In this document: positions 24,883-33,474 of the stretch, piece after piece
Layout of the letters: each line of letters opens with the position of its first letter
Numbering within the stretch: the first letter of the stretch is position 1
Origin: Bacteroidetes bacterium UBA7662
GTDB taxonomy: Bacteria > Bacteroidota > Bacteroidia > UBA7662
Reading direction: 5' to 3'
Length of the DNA: 64,000 nucleotides
Assembly: GCA_002483345.1 (NCBI GenBank)
Contig: DLHS01000006.1
Location: 78,550-142,549 of the forward strand
Notes under the pieces: model-generated
Seen by the model: the letters and a program-made list of their open reading frames with translations, nothing else
Database searches by the model: none
Told to the model about the DNA's origin: nothing
Program-made: the position numbers and the translations under genes

Positions 24883-25136
24883 CAAAATTTAAGATTCAAA
24901 GTTCAAAATTGATAGGAAATGGCTGAAAGCTGCGCTTTCAGCTCAGAAAACCAATGTTGAACCCCGCACAAGCGGGTTCCACAACAATTTTGAATCTTGA
25001 ATCCCGTATAGGCGGGATGCTATTTTAAATTTTGAATTCCGCGAAAGCCCCTTAAGCGTACAAACACTCCGCAACGAAACGCCATCCGGCGGCGCCTGAG
25101 GCCCCCGAAGGCAAAGCACGACGTCCTAAAATGAAA

Positions 25137-25162
25137 AACCCCCATAGAAATCTACGAGGGTT
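25137..25162 (-). terminator. Terminator downstream of tRNA-Val
   Basis: On the minus strand, AACCCTCGTAGA pairs with CTATGGGGGTT across a TTT loop, and is followed by a T-run (the A-run GAAAAACCCC in plus). It begins 4 nt after the mature tRNA 3' end. Confidence 0.7.
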
Positions 25163-25166
25163 ATCG

Positions 25167-25241
25167 TGGGAGCAACAGGATTCGAACCTGTGACCCTCTG
25201 CTTGTAAGGCAGATGCTCTGAACCAGCTGAGCTATGCTCCC
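25167..25241 (-). tRNA. tRNA-Val (anticodon TAC)
   Basis: 75-nt cloverleaf. Acceptor GGGAGCA pairs with TGCTCCC with A discriminator; the D arm is AGCTCAGCTGGTTCAGAGC. The anticodon stem TCTGC/GCAGA holds the loop CTTACAA, giving anticodon TAC (reads GUA, Val). The T arm is ACAGG-TTCGAAT-CCTGT. CCA is not encoded. It marks the right end of the AT-rich island, a common integration locus, though no duplicated tRNA 3' end was found on the far side. Confidence 0.95.
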
Positions 25242-25636
25242 GAACGGGATGCAAATATAGCGGGATTTTGATTTTCCCCAACCCCCCGGAGATTTTTTTG
25301 AAAAAATAAGGGTGGTCGCCGTTGGCGCCCACCCCAATATCCATGATTTCCCCCAATCCATCGGCATTGCCCCATCCATCGGCACCAAAGGTGCCATATA
25401 GGGGCGTCGCCCGAGGCGCCCCCCGCCGGAGGCAATGCCCATCCCCCATTCATCGGCATCGCCCCATTTATGCCGCCGCCGGAGGCAATGCCCTTCCCTC
25501 ATTCATCTGCATCGCCCCATATTATATATGGCCCGGCTCCGGGCCATCATGCGGGGGGCGCCTCTGGCGACGCCCCTATATGATGGGGCGAAACAATAAC
25601 CATGGAATTTGCCTGTTTTATGATGAATTTTATCTC
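25242..25636. other. Repeat-rich spacer between tRNA-Val and AsmA-like gene
   Basis: About 395 bases dominated by GC-rich repeats: two copies of GCCGCCGGAGGCAATGCCC-type sequence, several CATCGGCATCGCCCCA segments, a GCCCGGCTCCGGGC hairpin (about 25531-25544) and the 32-bp inverted repeat (25395-25582). The frame is open into the downstream gene, but the translated product is Pro/Gly/Arg-rich and not protein-like. I consider it non-coding. Confidence 0.6.
25395..25582. repeat. 32-bp inverted repeat, 31/32 matched
   Basis: The arm at 25395-25426 (CATATAGGGGCGTCGCCCGAGG...) is the reverse complement of 25551-25582 apart from one mismatch. They are separated by about 124 nt containing two smaller GC-rich repeats. 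No transposase is inside, so it may be a MITE or an arm of a hairpin repeat family. Confidence 0.7.
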
Positions 25637-28174
25637 GTGAATCGTATCAAACGTTGGTTGCTCGGCATCTTGCTGGCTGTCTTGCTCTTATTGGGCAGCG
25701 CGGTGCTGTTGCTGAAAATTTACGAGGAGGAGATCAAACGCATCGTGATCCAGGAGCTGAACGAACAACTGATCAGCCCGGTGCAGGTGGGCGGCGATAT
25801 ATATGTGTCGCTCTTCGAACATTTTCCGGCGGTTTCGCTGAGTTTCCGGCAGATACGCGTGCAGGCGGTCGAAAACGGGCTGCCGCAGGATTATTCCCTG
25901 GCCGAGGTAGACCGGCTGAGCCTGAGTTTCAGCCTGCTCGACCTGCTCCGGGGTAAATACGAACTGCAACAACTGAGCCTCAGCGACGCCCACATCGACC
26001 TCCGCTTCGACGCGGCAGGCAACCCCAACTTCCTCATCTGGAAAAGCGACTCCAGCCGCAGTCCCGACGCGCAGACGGCCTTCGCCATCCGGAAACTGCA
26101 ACTGCAGCGCGTAAAACTGCATTACGGCAACGCGGCCGACCAGCAGGATCTGTCGCTGAGCCTCACCGATGCCGATTTCCGGGGTGATTTCAGTCAGCGC
26201 AACTTCCGGCTCCACGCCGGGGCTACGCTCGAAGCGGGCAGCCTGCAATTCAACGGCCAGACCTACCTCGGCGAACGCGCCCTGCAACTGGCTTTTGCGA
26301 TGGAGGTGGATCTGGATGCCCGCGAGGTACGTTTTGCCGATTCGCGGGTGGAACTGAACCGCGAAAAACTCCAGCTTACCGGCTACCACCGCTGGAACAA
26401 CCCCCAGCGCACCAAACTCAGCTTCATCGCGCAGCATTTTGATGCTCAGGAGGTGCTGTCGTATTTCAAAGACCAGAACAGCTTCCTCCGCTCGCTCGAC
26501 ATCAACGGCGAACTGGCGCTGAGCGGTAAAATCGATCTCAGTCCCACCGAAAGCCTGGTCGACATCCGCGGCAAACTCAGCGAAGGCCAGATTGGTTACC
26601 TGCCCTACCAGCTCCAATTCACCGGACAGACCGATGCCACCGCCCGTTTCAGCAAAAAAAACGGTCTCTCCCTCCACTTCAACAACATCCGCCTGCAGCG
26701 CAAAAACGAAAGTTTCCGGGGTAGCCTCAGCTACGCCGACCGCAGCCAGTTGATCGACACCCGCTTCAGCGGCCAGCTACAGCTTGAAAACTGGCAAACC
26801 CTGCTCGACAGCCTCTCGCTCGGCACGGCCTCGGGTCAGGTGAAAGTGGCCGAAACCGCCGTCCGTTTCCGGCTGGGCGAGGACAACTGGCCCGAAGTAG
26901 CCGCCAACCTCCAGTTCAGTCAGCTCGATTGGGTGCTGGGTGCTACCCGCCTGGCGGGTTTTTCGGGCAGCCTCCGCACCGAGGGTGCTGAGTACCGCAA
27001 CCTCCAGCTTACCCAACTCAAAGGCCGCTGGAACGACAGTCCGCTCACCGCCCGCCTCACCTTGTACAACTATCCGGCTTATTTCTACCGTTCCGAGGGC
27101 CGTTACAGCGTATCCGGCGAGGCCAGCCTCGACCGTTTCGCCTATCTCCCCGATACCACCCGCCAAAACCCCGGTGAAAGCACCGTGCTGGAAAGGCTGG
27201 ATCTGCAACTGAAACTCGGAAAGTTCGATTATCCCCCCTATCAGTTCACCAACATCCACACCCGGCTCACCGGTCACCCCGATAACCTGGCCGTGAAGCT
27301 CCAGACACTCGACCTGGCTGGCGGCAGCTTGCAGGGTGATTTGCGCTGGCAGGCACAGGCCTATGGCTACAGCCTGCGCGGCGGGCTGAGCGGTCAGGAC
27401 GTCGGCATCAAGGCCCTCTTCACCCAGTTCAACAATTTCGACCAGGACTTCATCACCGATAAAAACCTCGACGGCCGGCTCAGCTTCAGCAGTTCGCTCG
27501 ATCTCGGCTTCGATCATCAGTACCGGCTGCTGTTGCCACGGTTGCAGCTCACCGCCGACCTCAAAATCGCGCAGGGCAGTCTCACCAACTTCGCGCCCCT
27601 GCAGGGTCTGGCCCGTTTTGTAGACGCGCAGGAACTCAAAAACATCCGTTTTTCGGAGCTCAGCAACCGCATCGACATCCGCGACGGCCGCATCAGCATC
27701 CCCAACATGCTCATCAACACCAATGCCGCCGCGTTCAGCATCTCGGGTGAGCACGATTTTGAGAACGCCTATACCTATTATGTGAAGTTGTCGCTCACCG
27801 ATTTGTGGCAGAAGAAAAAGAAACGCATCAGCTTCGATCCCGCCCTCGCCGAGCCCAAACTGGATGGTGGGGTGAACCTGTACCTCGTGATCAAGGGCAA
27901 AGGCAGCGATTTTACCATCAGCTACGACAAACTCGTGGTGAAAAACCAGCTTAAGGAAGTCGCCGCCACCAGCGCCACCGACATCAAACGCCTCATCCGC
28001 GAAGAACTGAAGGGAGAGGGCACCAAAACCTACGAAAATGACAATTTAGACGCCTTCAAACCCATTGAAGCCGTGGCCGATACACTCGAAAAACCCAAAG
28101 AACCCGAGTTCGACCCCGTTTATCTCCGCAAACCCAAAAGCAGAAAAGATGCCTTCAAACGCGATAAACGCTGA
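25637..28174 (+). CDS. AsmA-like membrane protein
   Basis: 845 residues from the GTG at 25637, followed directly by a membrane-anchor helix (R-W-L-L-G-I-L-L-A-V-L-L-L-L-G-S). Longer in-frame starts only add repeat-derived residues. The body is long alternating beta strands (motif L-x-L-x-x-A-x-F), including A-L-S-G-K-I-D-L-S, and the C-terminal D-L-W-Q-K-K-K-K-R-I-S-F-D, typical of AsmA/TamB-like proteins. They hang in the periplasm from the inner membrane and are linked to lipid transport between membranes. The downstream histidine kinase begins 25 nt later and may be co-transcribed. Confidence 0.8.
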   Translation: MNRIKRWLLGILLAVLLLLGSAVLLLKIYEEEIKRIVIQELNEQLISPVQVGGDIYVSLFEHFPAVSLSFRQIRVQAVENGLPQDYSLAEVDRLSLSFSLLDLLRGKYELQQLSLSDAHIDLRFDAAGNPNFLIWKSDSSRSPDAQTAFAIRKLQLQRVKLHYGNAADQQDLSLSLTDADFRGDFSQRNFRLHAGATLEAGSLQFNGQTYLGERALQLAFAMEVDLDAREVRFADSRVELNREKLQLTGYHRWNNPQRTKLSFIAQHFDAQEVLSYFKDQNSFLRSLDINGELALSGKIDLSPTESLVDIRGKLSEGQIGYLPYQLQFTGQTDATARFSKKNGLSLHFNNIRLQRKNESFRGSLSYADRSQLIDTRFSGQLQLENWQTLLDSLSLGTASGQVKVAETAVRFRLGEDNWPEVAANLQFSQLDWVLGATRLAGFSGSLRTEGAEYRNLQLTQLKGRWNDSPLTARLTLYNYPAYFYRSEGRYSVSGEASLDRFAYLPDTTRQNPGESTVLERLDLQLKLGKFDYPPYQFTNIHTRLTGHPDNLAVKLQTLDLAGGSLQGDLRWQAQAYGYSLRGGLSGQDVGIKALFTQFNNFDQDFITDKNLDGRLSFSSSLDLGFDHQYRLLLPRLQLTADLKIAQGSLTNFAPLQGLARFVDAQELKNIRFSELSNRIDIRDGRISIPNMLINTNAAAFSISGEHDFENAYTYYVKLSLTDLWQKKKKRISFDPALAEPKLDGGVNLYLVIKGKGSDFTISYDKLVVKNQLKEVAATSATDIKRLIREELKGEGTKTYENDNLDAFKPIEAVADTLEKPKEPEFDPVYLRKPKSRKDAFKRDKR

Positions 28175-28198
28175 TGATTTCGTTATGATTGTGTGCAA

Positions 28199-29362
28199 AT
28201 GCTGAGCATCTACTACAAAAAGAACAACTGGAAGCTCGTCCTGTTGGGTATGGCCATCGTGATTGGCGGGGTATCGCTGTATTACACCAACCGGGTGGTG
28301 GAGAACATCGCGCGGCAGGAGAAGAAAAAAGTGGAGCTCTGGGCCCGTGCCACCAAGGAAATCAGCAGCGCCGAAGAATTCGACAGCAACCAGGAGTTCC
28401 TGCTCGACATCCTCCGCGAGAACGACAACATCCCCGTCATCCTCACCGACGATTCGCTGCGCATCATCTCCTACCTCAACATCGACGCCAAACAGGCGGA
28501 AAAACCTGGTTATCTCGAAAAACAGCTCGTGATAATGCGTTCGCAGCACGCGCCCATCATCATTGAGCCTTTCGAGGGCCTCACCCAGTACATTTATTAC
28601 AAAGACAGCGATCTGTTGTACCAGTTGCGGTATTACCCCTACTTCCAGCTCGGCATGATCAGTGTTTTCCTGCTCGTTTCCTACCTCGCCTTCAGTATTT
28701 CGCGGCGTTACGAGCAGGATTTTCTGTGGGTAGGCATGGCCAAGGAAACCGCGCACCAGCTCGGCACCCCCATCAGTTCGCTCATGGCCTGGCACGAATA
28801 CCTGAAATCGACCGCCCCCGAAGGCGATGAGATGGCCGAAGAAGTGGCCAAAGACCTCCACCGCCTGGAAGTGATCACCGAGCGTTTTTCGAAGATAGGC
28901 TCCGTCCCCGTGCTCGAAAACAGTTCCCTCCAGGAAGCACTGCAGCAAGGCGTCGGCTACATGGCCCGCCGCACCAGCGACAAGGTGAAATTCAGCTTCG
29001 ACCTGCCGGAACAACCCATCACCGCCGCCCTAAACAAGCCCCTGTTCGACTGGGTGCTCGAAAACCTCATCAAAAACGCCCTCGACGCCATGAACGGCAG
29101 CGGCCACATCCGCATCGCCCTCAAAACCAGCTCCAAAAACGCTGTCATCGACTTCACCGACAGCGGCAAGGGCATTCCCAAAAGCCAGTTTCAGGCCATC
29201 TTCAAACCCGGCATCACCACCCGCAAACGCGGCTGGGGCCTCGGCCTCACCCTGGTAAAACGCATCGTGGAGAAATACCACCGCGGCAAAATTTTCGTCA
29301 AAGAGTCGGAGCCCGGCAAGGGCACTACTTTCCGGATTTTGCTGCCGTTGCAGGCTGTATAA
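28199..29362 (+). CDS. Sensor histidine kinase
   Basis: 387 residues from ATG 28199 (a GTG two codons earlier is possible). It has two membrane helices (about 12-30 and 150-168) around a short extracytoplasmic sensor. The H-box is M-A-K-E-T-A-H186-Q-L-G-T-P-I (180-192). The ATP site has N289/N293 (E-N-L-I-K-N-A-L-D-A), D321-S-G-K-G (321-325), the G2 loop G-W-G-L-G-L (345-350), and the C-terminal K-G-T-T-F. No response regulator is adjacent. This is the orphan Bacteroidota type that has no HAMP domain between the second helix and the kinase core. Confidence 0.9.
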   Translation: MLSIYYKKNNWKLVLLGMAIVIGGVSLYYTNRVVENIARQEKKKVELWARATKEISSAEEFDSNQEFLLDILRENDNIPVILTDDSLRIISYLNIDAKQAEKPGYLEKQLVIMRSQHAPIIIEPFEGLTQYIYYKDSDLLYQLRYYPYFQLGMISVFLLVSYLAFSISRRYEQDFLWVGMAKETAHQLGTPISSLMAWHEYLKSTAPEGDEMAEEVAKDLHRLEVITERFSKIGSVPVLENSSLQEALQQGVGYMARRTSDKVKFSFDLPEQPITAALNKPLFDWVLENLIKNALDAMNGSGHIRIALKTSSKNAVIDFTDSGKGIPKSQFQAIFKPGITTRKRGWGLGLTLVKRIVEKYHRGKIFVKESEPGKGTTFRILLPLQAV

Positions 29363-29407
29363 CCGCCTGGTGGTCTGTGTATCGGTCGCTTTTTGCCTGA
29401 AAATCCG

Positions 29408-29415
29408 TAATTTTG
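29408..29415 (+). promoter_or_regulatory. Bacteroidota -7 box TAATTTTG
   Basis: Matches TAnnTTTG and lies only 4 nt upstream of the ruvX ATG at 29420. The expected transcription start would fall at or next to the start codon, implying a leaderless message. Confidence 0.55.
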
Positions 29416-29419
29416 CGCC

Positions 29420-29836
29420 ATGGGACGTTTACTGGCCATTGATTACGGAACAAAACGCGTGGGTTTGGCGGTGACCGACCCCATGCAAATGTTCGCGACC
29501 GCCCTCACCACCGTGGCCAGTCACGAGCTCATGCCCTATCTCAAAGATTATTGCAGCCGCGAAACCGTGGAGCAGTTTGTACTGGGAGAGCCCAAAACGC
29601 TGAAAAACGAGCCGTCGGAAAGCGCCCAAAAGATCAACGAATTTGCGGTGTATCTGCAAAGGAGTTTCCCGCTGATTCCGGTTCACCGGGTAGATGAGCG
29701 TTTTACCTCTGCCATCGCCTCCCAGACCATCGCCATGAGCGGGATGGGCAAACTGAAACGTCAGGAAAAGGGCCGCATCGACCAGATCAGCGCCGTCCTG
29801 ATCCTGCAAACCTATTTAGCACAAATTCAAGCATGA
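29420..29836 (+). CDS. ruvX: Putative Holliday junction resolvase RuvX/YqgF
   Basis: 138 residues. The RNase-H-like core starts with L-A-I-D-Y-G-T-K-R-V-G-L-A (4-16), with the catalytic Asp at 7. Later come V-L-G-E-P-K-T-L (about 52-59) and V-D-E-R-F-T-S (about 92-98) motifs. It resolves or processes nucleic acid junctions, or acts in pre-16S rRNA 5' processing in other bacteria. It is the first gene of an operon with def, overlapping by 4 nt (ATGA). Confidence 0.9.
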   Translation: MGRLLAIDYGTKRVGLAVTDPMQMFATALTTVASHELMPYLKDYCSRETVEQFVLGEPKTLKNEPSESAQKINEFAVYLQRSFPLIPVHRVDERFTSAIASQTIAMSGMGKLKRQEKGRIDQISAVLILQTYLAQIQA

Positions 29837-30399
29837 TACTGCCCATCGTAGCCTACGGCGACCCCGTTCTCAACCTCAAGTGTAAACCCATCACCCCCGA
29901 TTACCCCGGCCTGAAAGAGCTCATTGCCAATATGTACGAAACCATGTACAATGCCAATGGCGTAGGCCTGGCCGCGCCGCAGGTAGGGCAAGCGATCCGT
30001 CTGTTTGTGATCGACGCGGAGCAATATGACGAAGAGAAATACAAAGGCAGCAAAAAAGTATTCATCAACGCTGAAATCCTCGAGCGCAGCGGCGAGCCCT
30101 GGGCCTTCAACGAGGGCTGCCTGAGCATACCCGAAGTGCGCGGCGACGTGATGCGCCCCGCCAAAATCACGATCCGCTACCAGGATGAAAACTTCAAAGA
30201 ACACACGGAAGAATTCGACGACATCCCTTCCCGCGTCATCCAGCACGAATACGACCACATCGAAGGTATCCTTTTCACCGAACTGCTGAGTCCGCTCAAA
30301 CGCAGGATGGTGCTCAAAAAACTGGATCAGATCAAAAAAGGAATTGTGAACGCGGATTACAGAATGCGTTTCGCCAAGGCGTTTCAACGCCGCCGATAA
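29833..30399 (+). CDS. def: Peptide deformylase
   Basis: 188 residues. All three motifs: G43-V-G-L-A-A-P-Q-V-G52, E94-G-C-L-S98 (C96 metal ligand), and H138-E-Y-D-H142. It removes the formyl group from nascent N-formyl-Met proteins, using a metal ion in the cytoplasm. It overlaps ruvX by 4 nt, hence co-translated. Confidence 0.95.
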   Translation: MILPIVAYGDPVLNLKCKPITPDYPGLKELIANMYETMYNANGVGLAAPQVGQAIRLFVIDAEQYDEEKYKGSKKVFINAEILERSGEPWAFNEGCLSIPEVRGDVMRPAKITIRYQDENFKEHTEEFDDIPSRVIQHEYDHIEGILFTELLSPLKRRMVLKKLDQIKKGIVNADYRMRFAKAFQRRR

Positions 30400-30741
30400 T
30401 TCCGTGCTTACGGGGTGACTTCCGCTGACCTGTGGTGCTGGTAAAACGGTAAAACGGGGGGGCACCTGTGGTGCTGGTAAAACGGTTAAACGGTAAAAGG
30501 GTTAAACGGAGAAAGCACCTGCGGTGGTGGTTAAAAGGCCTTAAAATACAATGTCAACCAACCACAGTTTTAAATAAGTAAACTGTCAACCTTTTTTAGG
30601 AAGAGACAAGAGACAACGTTTAACCGTTTAACCCTTTTACCGTTTAACCCTTTTACCGTTTAACCGTTTAACCGTTTAACCGTTTAACCGTTTAACCGTT
30701 TAACCGTTTAACCGTTTAACCGTTTAACCGTCTACCCCCCG
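30400..30741. repeat. Low-complexity spacer with 8-mer tandem array
   Basis: From about 30617 to 30731 the 8-mer CGTTTAAC is repeated about ten or more times, with interspersed CCTTTTAC variants. A related purine-rich stretch GGTAAAACGG...GGTTAAACGG lies at about 30441-30512 and is complementary to it, so the two could pair as a large hairpin. There is no spacer structure and so no CRISPR. The region separates def from the gene at 30742. Confidence 0.75.
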
Positions 30742-31407
30742 CTAATCCTTCCGTTTAAAATCGCCGCGTTTTAACGCTTTCACGAATTCTGCCCAGGCGA
30801 AGGGATTTAACAAGGTACTCGGAATCGGAATGCCGCCCGGACCGCCCATTTGGGTGAAGTTTTGCTGCCCACCCGCATAGTATGTCTGGGCGATCATTTT
30901 TTGCATGAAGAGCTTCTGGTTTTCGCTGCCGTCCATCACCATTTTGGCGGAGATTTCGGCGAGCAGGTCGGCTTCCAGGTTTTTGCGGGCGCGGTCATAC
31001 ATATCGTCATCCACCTGAAGGGCTAAGAAGGCTTCCTTGAAAGCCTCTTTGCTGGGCCAGGGGTAGATAACTGCCATGGGAAGCTCGATCGTATCCTTTT
31101 CGAGTGGCATCATCACCGAGTACAGCTCGCGTTCGGTGGCCGGCATGATGAAGTAGTTGTTGCGGAAGCCGATGGCCGAAAACTGCACGGTATCGCCCGG
31201 CAGGGAGACGAAGGAGAAGAAGCCGCGCTGGTCGGAAATAGTGCCTTTGTAGCGGTTTTTAACCAGTATGGTTACATAAGGCAGGATACCGAGGCTGTCT
31301 TCGGTCACGGTAATGCCCGAAAGCTGGACCGGCCTGGGGTTCTTTTGCGCCAGGGCGGGAAGGGCCAGGGCGCACAAAAGTGCAAAAAGGAGGAAACGTT
31401 TCACCAT
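30742..31407 (-). CDS. Carboxypeptidase-regulatory-like domain protein
   Basis: 221 residues from ATG at 31407 (an upstream in-frame start at 31479 is not credible, because its extension is not signal-like). The signal peptide is MVKRFLLFALLCALALPALAQ. Then comes one CarboxypepD_reg-like beta-sandwich: L-S-G-I-T-V-T-E-D-S, G-T-I-S-D-Q-R-G-F-F-S-F, D-T-V-Q-F-S-A-I-G-F. The C-terminal part is Gly/Gln-rich and unstructured. It is a periplasmic or outer-membrane protein; the function is unknown. Confidence 0.7.
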   Translation of the reverse strand: MVKRFLLFALLCALALPALAQKNPRPVQLSGITVTEDSLGILPYVTILVKNRYKGTISDQRGFFSFVSLPGDTVQFSAIGFRNNYFIMPATERELYSVMMPLEKDTIELPMAVIYPWPSKEAFKEAFLALQVDDDMYDRARKNLEADLLAEISAKMVMDGSENQKLFMQKMIAQTYYAGGQQNFTQMGGPGGIPIPSTLLNPFAWAEFVKALKRGDFKRKD

Positions 31408-31594
31408 AACAAAGATACCGCTTGAGACCAAACATAGGTGACCTCGCGCTTGTTTACATTGATTGACAAAAGATGTCAAAACAACTTGCGTAATTTGGGA
31501 TAAAGATTGCGTCGTTACAGACAGTCAAGGCGTCTGAAATTGTGTAATTTTAAACCCATATCCGAACGAAAAGAAACGACTGAAATTATAGATC

Positions 31595-32623
31595 ATGAGT
31601 GTACAGAACGAAAAAATGAAAGCGCTTCAGCTGACGCTTGACAAGCTGGAAAAATCATACGGCAAGGGCGTCGTGATGAAAATGGGAGACGCCCGCGTGG
31701 TAAACGTGGATGTGATCCCTACCGGTTCGCTTGGATTGGACATTGCCCTGGGCATCGGCGGCTTTCCGCGGGGTCGTGTGGTCGAGATTTACGGTCCGGA
31801 ATCGTCGGGTAAAACCACCATCGCGATGCATGCCATCGCAGAAGCGCAGAAAAAAGGAGGCATCGCCGCCTTCATCGACGCGGAGCACGCTTTTGACAAA
31901 GGATACGCCGAAAACCTCGGCATCGACACCGAAAACCTGCTCATCTCACAGCCCGACAACGGCGAACAGGCCCTCGAAATCGCCGACAACCTCATCCGTT
32001 CCGGCGCCATCGATATCATTGTGATCGACTCGGTCGCCGCACTCGTCCCCAAATCGGAGATTGAAGGCGAAATGGGTGATTCCTCGATGGGTTTACAGGC
32101 CCGCCTCATGAGCCAGGCCTTGCGTAAGCTCACCGGTACCATCAGCCGCACCGGTTGTGTGTGTATTTTCATCAACCAGCTGCGCGAGAAAATCGGCGTG
32201 ATGTTCGGCAATCCCGAAACCACCACCGGTGGTAACGCCCTCAAGTTTTACGCTTCCGTCCGTTTGGATATCCGCCGCATCGGGCAGCTCAAGGAAGGTC
32301 TCGACATTATGGGTAACCGGGCGCGTATCAAAGTGGTGAAAAACAAGGTAGCACCTCCCTTCAAACAATGCGAATTCGACATCATCTATGGCGAAGGCGT
32401 ATCCAAAGACGGGGAGATTGTCGACCTCGGTTCGGAACTCGGCGTCATCAAAAAATCAGGTTCGTGGTACAGTTACGGTGATACCAAACTCGGTCAGGGC
32501 CGCGATGCCGTGAAACAGCTTTTCAAAGACAATCCCGAGCTGGCCGAAGAGATCGAAAAGAAAATCAAGGAGCTGGTGAAGCCTAAAATGGCCGCGCCGG
32601 TAGCAGAAACCGCTGCTGAATAA
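31595..32623 (+). CDS. recA: RecA recombinase
   Basis: 342 residues. Walker A is G67-P-E-S-S-G-K-T74; Walker B is I-D-I-I-V-I-D-S (about 138-145); the L2 loop is G-G-N-A-L-K-F-Y (about 210-217). It directs homologous strand exchange and SOS-type responses. The long 5' region has no obvious LexA box, and Bacteroidota commonly lack LexA. The start ATG follows a stretch with no clear Shine-Dalgarno. The C-terminus is Lys/Ala/Glu-rich, as usual. Confidence 0.97.
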   Translation: MSVQNEKMKALQLTLDKLEKSYGKGVVMKMGDARVVNVDVIPTGSLGLDIALGIGGFPRGRVVEIYGPESSGKTTIAMHAIAEAQKKGGIAAFIDAEHAFDKGYAENLGIDTENLLISQPDNGEQALEIADNLIRSGAIDIIVIDSVAALVPKSEIEGEMGDSSMGLQARLMSQALRKLTGTISRTGCVCIFINQLREKIGVMFGNPETTTGGNALKFYASVRLDIRRIGQLKEGLDIMGNRARIKVVKNKVAPPFKQCEFDIIYGEGVSKDGEIVDLGSELGVIKKSGSWYSYGDTKLGQGRDAVKQLFKDNPELAEEIEKKIKELVKPKMAAPVAETAAE

Positions 32624-32636
32624 TATAACGTAATAT

Positions 32637-33416
32637 ATGTCGAGCTGGAAAACCGGTCTTGTCCTTTCCGGAGGCGCCGCCAAGGGTTATGCCCATGCCG
32701 GTGTACTGCAGGCGCTGTACGAGGCCGGTTTTCAGTTCGATGTGATTTCGGGTGCCAGCGTAGGCTCCATCATCGGGGCCCTGCTGTGTGAAGGCAGGAC
32801 GCCCAAAGAAATCGTGGAGATTTTCGACAAGGAGAAAAATTTCAACCTGGTAAAATTCCGGTTCAGCACCACTGGTTTCTTCAAATCCGACGGCCTCAAA
32901 GCCGCCCTCGAGAGGCACATCAAGGCCCGGAGTTTTGAAGAATTACCCATCCCCCTCATCATCTCCACCTCCGAAATGAACACCGGCCGGGTGCGTTATT
33001 TCAGCAAAGGCCCGTTGATTGACGTCATCCTCGCCTCCTGCGCCATACCGCTGCTGTTTGCGCCCATCCAGATAGGTGACAATTTTTACGTCGACGGCGG
33101 CCTCACCGACAACCTGCCCGCCACCCCCCTGAATGGCCAATGTGAAAGGCTCGTCGGCATCAACATCAACCCCATCACCCCCGTCGACAAGGTGATCGGC
33201 TTCATGGAAACCGTGGAAAGGGTCATGAACATCGCCATTTACAACAACGTCGCCAAGAGCATCCCCATGCTCGACATCTACCTCGAACCCCACAAAATGC
33301 AAGCGTACCACCTGTTTTCCCTCGACAAAACCCGGGAAATGTTCGAGGTGGGGTATGCGTATACGGTGGAATGGTTGCGGGACCGGGCGGTTGGTTTTGG
33401 GGGCGGGGGTATATAG
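32637..33416 (+). CDS. Patatin-like phospholipase
   Basis: 259 residues. Oxyanion loop G-G-A-A-K-G-Y-A-H-A-G (about 12-22), nucleophile motif G39-A-S41-V-G43 and the catalytic Asp in D-G-G-L-T-D-N. Ser-Asp dyad lipases of this family hydrolyse membrane phospholipids or act as RssA-like regulators. It lacks a signal peptide, so cytoplasmic, and starts 13 nt after recA, possibly co-transcribed. Its 3' end meets the 54-bp palindrome and the converging flavoprotein gene. Confidence 0.88.
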   Translation: MSSWKTGLVLSGGAAKGYAHAGVLQALYEAGFQFDVISGASVGSIIGALLCEGRTPKEIVEIFDKEKNFNLVKFRFSTTGFFKSDGLKAALERHIKARSFEELPIPLIISTSEMNTGRVRYFSKGPLIDVILASCAIPLLFAPIQIGDNFYVDGGLTDNLPATPLNGQCERLVGININPITPVDKVIGFMETVERVMNIAIYNNVAKSIPMLDIYLEPHKMQAYHLFSLDKTREMFEVGYAYTVEWLRDRAVGFGGGGI

Positions 33417-33420
33417 GGCA

Positions 33421-33474
33421 CGGTCGGGGTGGTATAGGGCGCGGTCGCGACCGCGCCCTATACCACCCCGACCG
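33421..33474. terminator. 54-bp perfect palindrome between converging genes
   Basis: The arms 33421-33447 and 33448-33474 are exact reverse complements with no loop (27 bp each, GC-rich core GGGCGCGGTCG). The stop of the plus-strand patatin (33416) lies 5 nt to the left, and the last codons of the minus-strand flavoprotein (stop 33458) lie inside the right arm. A likely bidirectional transcription end; the zero-loop symmetry is unusual for a normal terminator, and T-runs are absent. Confidence 0.7.

Larger units (their letters stand above)
24602..25166. other. Non-coding region upstream of SIR2 gene to tRNA-Val
   Basis: Contains the right TGTAGCTAAC flank (24621-24630), a 7-bp inverted repeat ACCTCCT/AGGAGGT (24654-24679) and a minus-strand gene-tail fragment (24754-24882). 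It then holds paired runs of AATTTTGAATCTT-type sequence (about 24887-25040) enclosing small GC-rich hairpins, and the tRNA terminator. Composition turns from AT-rich to GC-rich at about 25.05 kb, the apparent island edge. Confidence 0.5.

Noticed and set aside
25322..25636. N-terminal extension of the AsmA-like gene from ATG 25322
   Set aside because: The extra 105 residues come from GC-rich repeats and are Pro/Arg-rich; the membrane anchor begins right after the GTG at 25637.
25688..27754. Minus-strand ORFs 25688-26677 and 26777-27754
   Set aside because: Antisense to the AsmA-like gene, with Glu/Val/Gln-rich composition produced by the reverse reading of its codons.
28046..29014. 322-residue minus-strand ORF
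   Set aside because: Opposite to the histidine kinase, which has all kinase boxes.
30617..30731. Possible CRISPR array
   Set aside because: The 8-mers are contiguous with no unique spacers and no cas genes are in the window.
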